A DNA stretch of 64,000 nucleotides. Source: Paulownia fortunei (lineage: Eukaryota > Streptophyta > Magnoliopsida > Lamiales > Paulowniaceae). The stretch spans positions 18,424,673-18,488,672 of the forward strand of contig CM033115.1 in assembly GCA_019321725.1 (NCBI GenBank), in the 5' to 3' direction. A program made the position numbers and the translations under genes. Under the pieces are notes generated by a model. That model did not search any database, had not been told where the DNA came from, and saw only the letters and a program-made list of their open reading frames with translations. Numbering within the stretch: position 1 is the first letter of the stretch; the number at the start of each line of letters is the position of its first letter. Shown here one piece after another: positions 40,533-52,450 of the stretch.

Positions 40533-41334
40533 TTTTCCCTGCAATGCAGGTAGCTTAAGGCATCTATCTGTCGCCGGAGACGGTCCGGAGACAATACGAC
40601 AACGTTTTATCTGTCTCTGGGGAGAGAATGTACTCGCTGGCTTCTTTTGTGCGTGAATCAATGCCTGGCTGGCTTAGTTTGGCTTTGTATTAATGGTGAT
40701 CGATTTTCTTGATTTGAAAATTGATGGACAAGACTAGAAAACGAAATGAAGGTGTAACCGCCTCGAAAAGCATGGGGACAAAAATATTCACCGCAAAACA
40801 CAAAAGAAGAAAGCAGTGTGGTATAATTTGATGGTAAAAGTATTTATCTTTGGCAAAAAGAATAAAATGGTAACTATTTTATTTATAATTTTTTTTTAAA
40901 AAATAAACTTATATATTTCTTTAATAAAATACAGTAGTTTGCATTTTGTGGATTTGATATTAAATATTGAAATAAAAATGGAAGTGGAAGGATGAAATCA
41001 TATATTTTTAAACCTTAAGGATCTGTTTGATATTTAGGAGAAATTTAAGGGACATATATGAATTTTTCCCATAACTGTTAAAGAGTAAATATAAAAATGT
41101 TTTTGCTTTGCTGGAAGCCTGGAACTTGAACTTGCAATGTGGTCGAACATAGAAGGATGACATTAAGTAATTATAAAACTTGAAGGATAATTTTGCAACT
41201 GTTTGAAACCTTGGGGACTAAAATGAAATTGTTTTCGATTAAAATGCTATAAATTTATTTCACAGTTAAGCCCGCCAATTCCAACGCCCCCAAAACCGCC
41301 ATCGTAGACCATCTCCGCCGCCACACTGCTACCA
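40533..41334. other. Divergent promoter region between squalene epoxidase and HhH gene
   Basis: The 0.8 kb between two outward-facing start codons holds both promoters and leaders. It is AT-rich in the middle (40860-40960). No CACGTG or clear TATA element can be assigned to either gene. Confidence 0.6.
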
Positions 41335-43653
41335 ATGGACTTCAAATCCTTCGACGCCGGTTTCTGCAGAGAAGCTCTCTTATCCTACGAAGCAGTAATA
41401 AAAAACCTTGGAAAACCCAACCTCATTTCCTTCGACGATTTCTACCGCAAAGAGCTCCCAAATCTCCTGCACCAACGAGACCCTAATCCCTACATCACCA
41501 CCGATGAGCTCTCCAGACTCATGCAGTGGAAGCTTGCGCGCGGAAAGTGGCGGCCGCGCTTATTATCCTTCGTTTCCTCCCTAGACGACGCCGTCGTGAG
41601 AGACGCCTCTGGAAAGGCGTTTGCTTCCTTACCTGATGTTTCGAAGGCCGTCTCGGAGTTAACGGTATTGAAGGGCGTGGGACCCGCCACCGCCTCCGCT
41701 GTCCTCGCTGCCTATGCGCCGGATGTCGCGCCGTTCATGTCCGATGAGGTATTTATTCGAGAATAATTATTGAAGATGAAGTTTTTGTTTCGTTTTTTCG
41801 ACTAGTGAGTTGAAATTTTGAAGTTTATTTCAGGCGCACCAGAATAAGGTGCTTCTAGGCTCTAGCAATTAGATTTAGAGTGTGTGAAATAATTTTGGAA
41901 TGACAACGTGACTGACTTTTTTATTATTTATTTGGGTGATTTGGGTTTATTTTTGAATGATGCTGAAAATTAGGCGATGGTGGCTGTAATTGGGGACGCG
42001 AAGGATTATTCGTTGAAGCGGTATGTGGTGTTTGCGGAGAAGATGCAAGACAAGGCAAAGGTTGGTTGAATTATTCGTTTCTCCATCAACTTTTAGCTAA
42101 ATCATATCGATGTGACTGATTTTCAGTAATGCTATTAACCGCAAACATGCCTGATTCCCAAGTAATTGCGGGTCTTCAAAATGTGAAATGTATTTCAAGT
42201 TACTGTCAGTAGCGATATTTCGGTGGATTTATTAGTCTGTTCTTCTGTATTGACCAATTTTTTTACGTGACAAATGTATGTGTTTCTGGTGGTTGTAAAC
42301 TAAATGATATGTTCTCGATGATGATCTTCAAGCAATGTCCTGTTTCTTTTGGTTTCTCTTTTATTAAAATCAGGTTGTTCACACTTCTATATAAGTGATT
42401 ATCAATAAATTTATTAAATCTTGATTAGCTATCAAAAGATGCTTTGGCTGTACTGCTATTATGTGGGTTCTTACATAAAATTTGCATATACATTTTATAT
42501 ACTTGCATTGAGAAGACTGTGTGAAAGTGGTGACCTATACATTCTATCGATTACTTAATAGGTCAAGCAGATTGATATTATTTGAGATTGTTTCTCTTTG
42601 TTCTAGCTTAATTTGGTGATGGAAAGATACATGTATACAATTTGAAGGCTTAAAACTTGAGACTTAGACACATGATATCTGAATATCTCAAAATTTTATA
42701 TTCTCAGAACAATCCCTCGACTTAGCTCTTTTACATCTCTACTGATTCTTCCAAATTCATTCAGAGATAATACCAGTGAACAATGTCCAAATTTTTAATC
42801 CTTAGCTTTGAGAATAAGAAAATGTATTGTAATTATCCTCCAGTCAGTCATATTGATCATATTCAAGTTTCTTTCAAAAAGATACATTTCTTCTTTTTTG
42901 TGGTCGCTTTTATTCTGGAGGCTGAACAGTTAGTGTATTATCTGAGTAATCATGGCTTGCCCTACAGAAGTTAGAATAGTCAAGCAGCTCAAATATGACT
43001 CTTGAAAGGCTTTGTAGATAATACATGTCAGCACTTGCATGATGAATTGCTAGTTTATTCATTTGAGTAATTCTGTGGTATTAGAGCATGTGCTTTAATA
43101 GTGTTTTAGTGACTCCCTCTGGTCCACTAGTTGCGGTTTCTATGCGGTTTGCATTTTCATGACTGCCATTTCTGATCAATCTAAATAAATATTTTGTGAA
43201 TGGACATATTATTATTATTATTGTAGTGGGATAGTTTTCTATATATTGTTCTGATCATATTGAAACTCCTGGAGTCCTAACATTTTCTCTCGGCCTGTCT
43301 CATTTAATTAATGATTTATGGCCACTTACTGATGTAGCTCTCCAGGGAACTTTGGTATTATTATTTGGTATTTAGCTATTTTCTTGAAAAGCCTTTTTCC
43401 CACTCAAATTCTCACTGTATAGTCAGCTGCTGTGTTTTTCTATCCAATGCTTATGTTGCACTTTTTCTACTTGTCATGACGTACCTTTCGGCAATATAAT
43501 TTTCAGGAATTGTCTTCTTTGGAGGATTTATTCACACCATCAGACGTTGAAAGGGCTTTGTGGAGTTCTACTGTAGGTGCCAAAGTGAGAACCTTTTCAA
43601 CAAAGTCAGATGAGGTTGAGTTGGACAAGAAGTCCAAAAGAAAGAGAAAATGA
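41335..43653 (+). CDS. Helix-hairpin-helix protein, DNA glycosylase-like
   Basis: Three exons, 41335-41748, 41974-42060 and 43507-43653, join in phase 0 to 215 residues. The central motif LTVLKGVGPATASAVLAAYA (109-128) is a helix-hairpin-helix of the type found in HhH-GPD base-excision glycosylases, and the next segment PFMSDEAM puts an Asp at 137 about where those enzymes keep the catalytic Asp. The Lys of bifunctional enzymes (the GxGxKTA position) is not present: here the loop reads GVGPATA. No [4Fe-4S] Cys cluster is seen. The C-terminus ends in a basic run (KKSKRKRK) that could be a nuclear signal. The N-terminal half (MDFKSFDAGFCREAL to YRKELPNLLHQRDP and LMQWKLARGKWRPRL) resembles an uncharacterised plant and fungal family. 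DNA binding is a reasonable inference; glycosylase activity is not shown. Intron 1 splits just after the SDE. Confidence 0.85.
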
Positions 43654-43819
43654 TGACAGCCCTAGGTCAGAATGAATACTTGGTCCTAACCGTGTGTTAT
43701 CCTATTTTCTGTATGTAATATCTCTAACTATGCTACTCTTGTATCTTTCTGTAATGGAATGAGTGTGTTAGTTTTGGTCGTCAGTGTTTCTCATCATTTG
43801 CCTGCTATTGCTGCAATGT

Positions 43820-44498
43820 GATCTCTCCCATAAGGATTACTATATCTACAATCCCACCACTAAGCAATCAAGAAAATTTGCTCTTGCTAATAATGATAAG
43901 TACGCTAATATTTTCGGGCTTAATTTAGCTTTGGATCCTTCAAAATCACCTTATTACAAGATTGTTTGCGTGAGGGGAAGTCCTCATCTATAAGTGAATG
44001 TTGTTGTCAGATTGAGGTATACGACTTAGAGTCACTCTTGGGAGCTTTCTTTGGGGAAACCATTTACAGCTTCAATATGCACTGGGAAAACCATAATATT
44101 ACCAGTTTGTACTTTGAGATTGATAGAAACTTATTGGTAATTTGCCAAGAGCCTGAATTCCATGGCCTGAGGGTGGTGGAGGTGCAGCTTGTTGTTGCCA
44201 ACTTCAAGAGTCGAACAGCCATTTGCACCATTTTATCATAATCTCAAATGGATGAGAGAAATCAGTAGCAGTATTCGAATTGCAGGGAGATTATTCTCAG
44301 TGGTTGTTGAAGTACCATAATAGATTCGTTCAGGCTTCAGGCAGGTTACGTATATGGTTTTTCGCTAGGGAAGATGGTGGGGAGACATGCACCCTCGTGT
44401 TTCATGTGCCTGGCCAGATAGCGGCTTACAAGTTTCTTGACAACAGTTTTAAGGATCTTATTGACTTAAGGAATGAACCATTTTTACAAGGAGGATGA
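43820..44498 (+). pseudogene. F-box protein relic (At5g07610-like associated domain)
   Basis: Pieces of one F-box-associated domain appear in three plus frames in order: YYIYNPTTKQSRKFAL and FGLNLALDPSKSPYYKIVCV (43820-43993), IEVYDLESLLGAFFGETIYS to ITSLYFEIDRNLLVI (about 44011-44241), and GDYSQWLLKYHNRFVQA to CTLVFHVPGQIAAYKFLDNS (44280-44498). In the family these are consecutive in one frame. At least two frameshifts separate them and the N-terminal F-box is missing, so no functional SCF substrate adaptor can be made. It lies 0.2 kb downstream of the HhH gene on the same strand. Confidence 0.8.
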
Positions 44499-46797
44499 GG
44501 TTCGGTTTGCTAATTGCTATGTTTATCAGTTTGGTGAAATTTTTGCTCCTGTTTGATTAGTATTATGTTGCTTAAAATGGGTGTGTAGACTATCAAGTAT
44601 CACTTCATGTTTTCTGTTGTTATTCATATTTGTTATGATATTATGTGTTGTTAAGAAGATTGTGTGTGTTCTTTTATGTTTAATAATCCCTTTAAAGTAG
44701 AACACAACGTAGATGTGTTTTTGTTTCAGTTGTGTATAAATGTTGACTTTGTATGTAAGAAATTAAAATATTTTTTATTTATGTAATTTCATACAAGAAA
44801 AAACGGAAAATTCTGAAATGTGTTTGATTTTGTGTTTTCGAAATAATAAACTACATATAAAATTCATAAAGAGTGATAATTTGTGGGTTCTATTATTTTT
44901 ATGTCCTATCAATCTAATAAATTGGGACGAGAAATCATTATTTAGTTTATTGTGGATCATATTACAATTTTTATGTCACATTGTTTATGTGAGGATAGAG
45001 AAAAAAATCATATTGAATTGATTAGTAAATTTTAATTATTTTTAAATTAATGAAATATTTTATCAAACATCAATTATATGGTTCAACTTTCACAAAATAT
45101 GGGTGCTTGTCTGAAAACGCCAACCATAAGTTTGGAAAGGGGCAGCCATAAAATGAAATAAGTGTCATCTCAATTGGAGAGTGTGTAAATTAAAGCAAAC
45201 ACATTTGGGCAGTTTCAAATACTAGGCTTTTTGTTTGTGATCCAAAAACCAAAGTGGGCTAGTTTTTTACTAAGCCCAATGGGCCTTTTCTCTGCCTATT
45301 CTATCCGCACATTTCATAGTTGAGAGCCCAATTCCTTCTTTCATCTTTTCCGAAATCGGGCTTGTTGGAGTTTGTATTTTTTGATCGGAGACGACACACC
45401 CAAATCAATTAGTGTAACTTTTTTTCCAGAATTAAATATAATTGTTGATCAACTTATTTAATTATTTTATAATACAATACTAAATATAATTGATTTTTTA
45501 AAAAGATTATTTGAGAAAAAATATAGTTTCTAATGCGTTCAGAATCGAATAAAAATTAGAAATATTATATATCGTCAGCTAATTAGAATGCGCTTAACTC
45601 CGGAACATGTTCTCTATAGATCAAAGGTCTGTTTTAGTGCACCTCGCCTTCTTGTTTGAAGCACAATAAACTGGCTAGCCACTTACTCTTTTTTTAAGAG
45701 AATTAGTGCATGAAAATATCATAATATTCTTTAGTGATTTTTTTTATTATTGGTACCATAAAAACTTAAAATTCTCAGAAAATTCAATTTAAGGATGCCC
45801 ATTGATGGGATTTAAATATCTTGAAAAAAAAAATCATTTGTTAGATGCTAATTAACAATTTAATGAGGTGTAGTTGGTGAGATAGTATATGTAATTTCAA
45901 TCTTGAACTTGGCAGGCACAGTTGGATGTAGATTCTAGACCTTAAATTCAACCTCCACTACAACATGTCATACTCGAGCTTGAGTCCACCGTATTTTAAT
46001 TCCAGTTCAAAATCAACCTTGAAAATAAATTAATATTTGTTTCGTTCTAACTATTTTATACTCCTAAAATAAGTATATAGCTCTCAAGTGACAAGAAATT
46101 ATATATATATACATATGTATATGATGGGATATATACTTTGATTTTGAACAATATTTTCGTACATAAATAATATTTTTTATAAAAAATTACGTTTTTTTAT
46201 GTAGGTATAACCCGATTCAATCAAATCAAATCATGATCTAAAAAATTAATAATAAATTTTTTAATGAGATCTAACTTAAGTTTTCACATAATATCCACTG
46301 CCACGTGCTCTACTCCGCATGTTATCTCTTACTGCAAAAATAATTAATATTTAAAATTTTCAATTTATATTTGTTCACATTGAGTTCATATTTGATCCTC
46401 ACGAACCAGGTATAATTCCAAAACGTGACTCCGCGATCAAAGCACCAACTCTTCCTCATTTACTTCGTGAGTGGGCAACAGAGAAAGTGCATTTGACAAT
46501 TCTACGAACTTCCATTAGGACAGGTGTTTTCTTCTTATGATTTTTCTCTTTATTAATGACAATTTTATAATCCAAAAAGAACAACAAAAGTTGACATCCC
46601 AACTAGAATCTCCTCTTTGTGACTAGAAAATGTGGAGGAGTAGGAGACATTGAATTTTGAATTGCAAATGGGAACGTTTTATTTGATGGGTGTCCACTAA
46701 AAAGTTTTATGTCTTAAAGAAATTGGTTGAATCTTTGAATAAATGTGAAAGCGAAGAATCTATGCATGAAGCGAAAACAACCTTTCAATTTGAATGT

Positions 46798-47555
46798 TCA
46801 CTGTTATAAAATGTCCTAAATCATAATTATTGTCCTAAAACGAGTTTATCGCGTTAACCCTATCAAATTGAAAGTCAAATTAAAGACCCTTCACACTGAA
46901 ATGACTCCTAAAGCCCACTAACTCAACTCGTACCTACAATCCTATACAATCAAACCACTCTATACTTTTCAAAACAAACATGAAATCTTGCGGTCACCAT
47001 AATCCTCGGACTATATATATTGAGTAAAAGTGAAGTTCAATTTTGAATTAATTTTCCAGCACGAAAATGAAAATAAAAATATGGAAAACAATTTAATTAT
47101 AGCCATAGCAATTAGTTTTGCTCAAGTTGAAAATTAACATGAATGTAGTCTCCTATTCACCCTTCTTTTTTCCTTTTTTGGCACAAAAAATTGTGTATAA
47201 AGAATATGACTCCTTCACTAGTTGAATATGAGTTATTTCCATCGCATTTGTGTTGGGATCGAAATTAAGAATACCTTCATGGAATAAAATTTCATAAGGT
47301 GTATATCTCATATTGCTGAAATTTTATTAATTTTTTTTTTTTATGATTTAAAAGTAGAGGAGGGACAATCAGTGCAATAACTTTTATTAGGTGTGATTAT
47401 GAGAGTATTCCACTATTATAAAATGTCCTAAATCATATTTATTGTCCTAAAACGAGTTTATCACGTTAAACCTATCAAATTGACAGTCAAATTAAAGACC
47501 CTTCACCACACTGAAATGACTGCTAAAGCCCACTAACTTAACTCGTACCTACAAT
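46798..47555. repeat. Pair of about 145 bp direct repeats with a 0.47 kb gap
   Basis: The block at 46798-46940 returns at 47409-47555. Both read 'ttataaaatgtcctaaatca', then 'attgtcctaaaacgagttta', 'aattaaagacccttca' and 'aactcgtacctacaat'. By eye they agree at roughly nine positions in ten, with a small insertion in the second. The 0.47 kb between them has no coding frame. Confidence 0.9.
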
Positions 47556-47992
47556 TTCTTGCTTAAAATACGTGACATTTAATGAATTGGTCCCTCGTTT
47601 ACTCCTCTCTTTCTGTTTGAGGAGAAAAGTAGGTAAGAAGTGCATAATTCAACAATAATGCACCTTGCATTTGCATCTAAATAATCCAAAAATTGGCTCA
47701 CTCACCGACAATTCTACAAACATTAGAATGTAAATCAAAGTTAATTAATGATGGATCACAATCATGCCTAGATTATTAGACTTCACTTTATTACATATAA
47801 AATGCAATGCCGAATGGTTAACATCACATAAACTAACATAAACTAGCACTTTTATCAGAAGTTTAATACTAACATAAAACCATTTTTTTACCAATAATCA
47901 AAAGATCAACTAGCTTAGAGAAGTCCTCTAATCATCCATAGTCAGAATGATTAGGGGTTGTATTCATAAGGATGATAGACCCTGACTTTTTA

Positions 47993-48298
47993 AGATTTTT
48001 AAGGATACGGAGCCAAATCCGTTCCAAATTCAGATTATGTGATTTGACCGTTGGACTTGTATTTTAATTTTAAAAATATTAAAAATTATATTTTTAAAAA
48101 ATGTTATTTTTGAAGGTTTATAAAATATTTATTTTCTAAAAAAATATCACACTAACATATATAATAATATTTAAAAAAAAATAGTTTGGTTTGAATGTGA
48201 ATGAAATTTGAAAATGAAATACTTAAAAGTTGACTCAAACTCATTTATACAATTAAAATCCGTTCAAACAAGACATATCTAATGGTTGAGATTTAGAC
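47993..48298 (+). repeat. AT-rich dispersed repeat, copy C
   Basis: It has the same core ('attttaaaaatattaaaaat') as copies A and B, then 'atatcacactaacatata', a 'tttggtttgaatgtgaatg' block and 'actcatttatacaattaaaa' in the same order. Confidence 0.5.
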
Positions 48299-50849
48299 AC
48301 CTCTCACAATCATTATTTCTTAACATATCCATAATTGTGGATAACAAACAATTATACAACATGCCCACACATAAGGAAAAAACTAATTATATTTTTAAAT
48401 TGGATAAATGTTCAAGATTTTTAAAGAACATTGACGATAGAACCTAGTTAAGCTGAGCGACCAATGTTAGGAATCCAAAATTACATTTTGATTAGATAAA
48501 TGATCATGTACTAATATTTTAATGTCTCATCAATACTTGAACCTCCATTTTGATACTCATTATGGAACTTTGGAATAAATGATCAAGTAAGGCCATCTTT
48601 ATACCTCACCTAATACATTATGATTAGATAATCTGAAACCCTAATTAGGGCCCTACATTCTTTGTAAACTTTTCCAACATTTCTTTTTCATCATCTTTTT
48701 TTTCTCTTCTTTAGGACATAGTTGAGGTTTATATGTATTAGTGTAGTAGTATTGGGGAAGTTTATGCAATTCACTAAAGTTTATGGAAGAAATTTATAAG
48801 TAATTATAAGGATAGCTGTCATCCATTTTACTCTTCCAATATACACCCTTCCAAACAGCAATCCACTGCAGATGAACTTTCGTTTATTTCTTCAATTTTT
48901 TCCCCCTTTGACTCTTTATTTTTTCTAATTAGTTGATAAATAATAAGGCAATAATTATTTGTCCTTTAAAACAAATATGGGTTGTATTCAGTAGGTTTTA
49001 GAGGGTTAGGGCGATGGGAGACTCAATGCTTACTGATTTTATTTTCTATTTGTTTTTCTAGAAAAAGCACGATTTTTAGAAAATATAATTGAGACTACAT
49101 TTTACGTAAAATATGAAACCACTTTAACTACACGATAATTACTTAATTTTTTTTATTTTATAATAAATTATAAAAAAACCTATGATAACTATATCTAAGC
49201 GACTATAATATATATATAAAAACGATTATAATATTTTGAAACTTATTTTTCAAAAAACCAGTATTGTTCGTCTTGAGAGCCACTAAAAATATTGTGAAAA
49301 TTATATATATGTACAGTGGAAGGCACGTGGTAGTTGCCTATGTACAGTGGAAGCAATGTGGTCGGCTGGTAGCTGCGTCGAGAAAAAGAATTACGGAAAA
49401 CAATTTATATTATATTAAGAGACATTTTTTTATTAAGAGAATATTTGTGATTATATTGTTGTCATAGTAAAGAAAATAATAATGCCAAGCTAGGAAAATA
49501 TTATCAAAATGAAAGTAAAAACAAAATACTCTTATTTTTATATGCTTCAATAAAAAAATCTAGATTCCTTAGTTCACAACTAATTAAAAATACGAAAAAA
49601 AAAATGTGAATCCACTTTAGGATTTTTCTCAAAAACCTTCTTGAGTGTGAAAACTATATAAATTAAAGATAAGGACACTACAAGCATGATTTCAGATATT
49701 TGTCGGCAATAATTTAGACAAAGTTAGATTAATTATTCGTGGAGAAAACATAGAGCTATGGCCTAATTTATTTTTATATGTGTGTAAGTCCATAATATAG
49801 GTATTAGTGGGGCTTTACACAATTTTAATAAGTATAATATAATCACAACTCTTTATATGAAAGTGACAATAACTTTTTAAATTGTTTTAGAATATTTGTT
49901 TGATGTTCACTTGAATTAATTTAGATATTACCTTATGTGACTTGGAACAAGGTTTCAATATGTCAATGCTGGATTTCAGAGCAGAAAAAGGCAAAGAAAA
50001 AAGTAAAATATCCATAATATAAAACATAAACTTTATATTAATTGAAGTGATAAAATAAATTTTCTTAAATATTTTTTTTCCTGAATTCAAAATCCAAATA
50101 TAACGTAAAATTCAATTAAAATGGGAAGAAAAAGGTCCACATCAGGCCTAAATTCTGAAGTGAAAAACTAATTAAACCTCAATTGTAAAGGTTAATGACT
50201 TTATTCAAAAATATATTTATATATATATATATATATAAATAGCAGTATGAGTATCAAATGTCATATTTATGGCAATAATACATCATCGACTTTTTGCGTA
50301 AGGAATACGGATAATATTGGTTGACTACAGAAAAAATGATATAATTCCCTTTATAATTATTGTCCTTTCCAAACGACTTGTTGGTTACGTAGAGATTATG
50401 GTAGACATGTCAATTAACATTAGTCAAGTGTCCACTCAATTCCCAAAGAGGGAAAATGAGAAAAGGAAATTCGAATTATTTATTTTGTTTATATATTTAA
50501 AAGATATTAAGTGATACTGTTAAGGGTATAAATAAATTGAATGGAGTTGATTTTTTATATTATATTTTTAATTAATTAAGTAGTATTTTAAATCTTATCT
50601 AATAAAATAAGGTATTTAAATTTAATTTATTATATTAAAGAATTTAGCTCAATTAAATTTTCAATGACATAATAATATGATTTGTTTTTTAATTATATCT
50701 TCTCAAAAATACATGATGAATATGGGATTATGAGATTTTTGGTAGCCTATAATTAAAATAATTTAAAACCCAATTGATATGTGGCACTAAAAATGTGTAC
50801 AATGAATATACAAAATAGTTTTCGGTCAACGGCTTTACTATTGATAAAT

Positions 50850-51310
50850 TGCATAAACACCCGTGTGTTTTTGTCAATGTATTAAAAAGTCCCCATCTAC
50901 TAAAAAATAGCCAAAAACCCCTTATGTTAATGAATATCGATCTCCCATTCCACCAACCTTGGAAAAACCTTGGCTCCATTAATTTTTTTATCGAAATACC
51001 TATTATACCTTTCATTTTTTCTAGACATATTTTATAAATTTAAAATTATAATTATTAGATCTCATTTGAAATCAAAATTAATAATTCAAATTCCTCACAA
51101 TTAATAAAAAATAAAATGGAAAATGTGGGGTTTAAGGGGGAAGTGGGTGGTGCGGAGGTGGGGCAGGGGTTTCAATGGCTTGGGGTATGGCGTGCGGTGG
51201 GGAGTTGGGCCGATGAGGGTAGAGGTGGGCGGTGGATGGTGGATGGTGGAGGAAGGACGGAGAAACAATGGGTTTGGATTTGGTATGAACTTGATCCAAC
51301 CCACTTTATA
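50850..51310. repeat. Probable dispersed repeat with G-rich tract
   Basis: The left part contains 'gcataaacacccgtgtgt' and 'aaaaaccccttatgttaatg' blocks of a kind often seen in plant intergenic repeats. The right part, 51116-51265, has a strongly G-rich plus strand with many runs of three or more G. I cannot define the ends. Confidence 0.35.
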
Positions 51311-52189
51311 TTAAAATAATATATAATATTTTTATTAAAAATAAATAATATTTTAATAAGATGGTTTAAATGATCCTTTAATATATAAAATCAAGTTAGA
51401 AATTATCTAAGCGCACATGAGTTTCATCCTCTGTTCAATATTAACGAAATGAGGATTATATAGTCTTAATAAACATAGAGTATGTTTATCTATTTTTTTA
51501 ATATAAAGAAATATGTTGTAATTACCATATAACACATAGAATGTTTATGAATTTTTCTCTAAGATAAACCTATTTGCTTGTAGTTTATGCTGTGTGACGT
51601 GAGACACATTGGTCACTTTCAATAGACCGTTTCTTAAGGTAATAATAATATTTGACACAAACTACATAATCCAAGACTTTGGTGATGTATCATATCATAT
51701 AAATATTTTCAAAATTTCTTTGTCAAGATGGCAATTTCTGATTCATTACGATGTAGAATAATTAATTTGAATTCATATAGAAATAATTGAATATTTTACT
51801 GATAATAACTGGAATTTAATTAAAACATCCTATAAGTTCCACATTTTTGTAATATATTTTTAAAATTTATAACATTTAGATCTTTTTTGAAAAATAAAAT
51901 ATTGAAGCGTTTTCACTAATTAAAACTTTGATATATACATGGTAAAACTAAAGAGATTTATTTAAGTCTTTAAAAAATAATTTAAGGCATTCATAATAAT
52001 TATTAAAACTTTAAATTTGAAGTTTCTATCTATTGGATTACATGCCCAAAATAAAGCTACCATATTCTTTTTTATTTGAATCACCAACTAAATTTAAAAT
52101 CCCTTCAACTTTTTTTCTTTTAATATTTATCTATCTATTGGTACAGGTAGAAGCCCCTTCAACTTTCAAAATTCAAATACAAAGCACAG

Positions 52190-52450
52190 AACGTGGTTAA
52201 CGCGGCGGATGGGCCCTCGGCCGCCTCGCCGCCCGCCGGCGGTGAATGACAGCCTGTATCATAAAAATACTTGGACACATCTCTCCCGCCACGTGTCATT
52301 CTCTCCCCTCATCATGCAACTTTTCCACCTACTCCAGCAGTCTTCCACGTGCGTCACCCGCAAGTGCACTCCATCAAACCTTTTTGTGTGTCAATGGATT
52401 TGACCAATCGATGGACCGCACCGATTGCATACGACGCTCCGAATGAGAAT
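52190..52450. promoter_or_regulatory. GC-rich island with two G-box (CACGTG) elements
   Basis: In an AT-rich surrounding this 0.26 kb is GC-rich, starting 'aacgcggcggatgggccctc'. It has CACGTG twice: in 'cgccacgtgtcattc' (about 52292-52297) and in 'ttccacgtgcgtcac' (about 52346-52351). The first is a CACGTGTC, the form typical of ABA-responsive elements. This looks like a plant core promoter or distal element, but no gene start can be found next to it on either strand. Confidence 0.4.
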
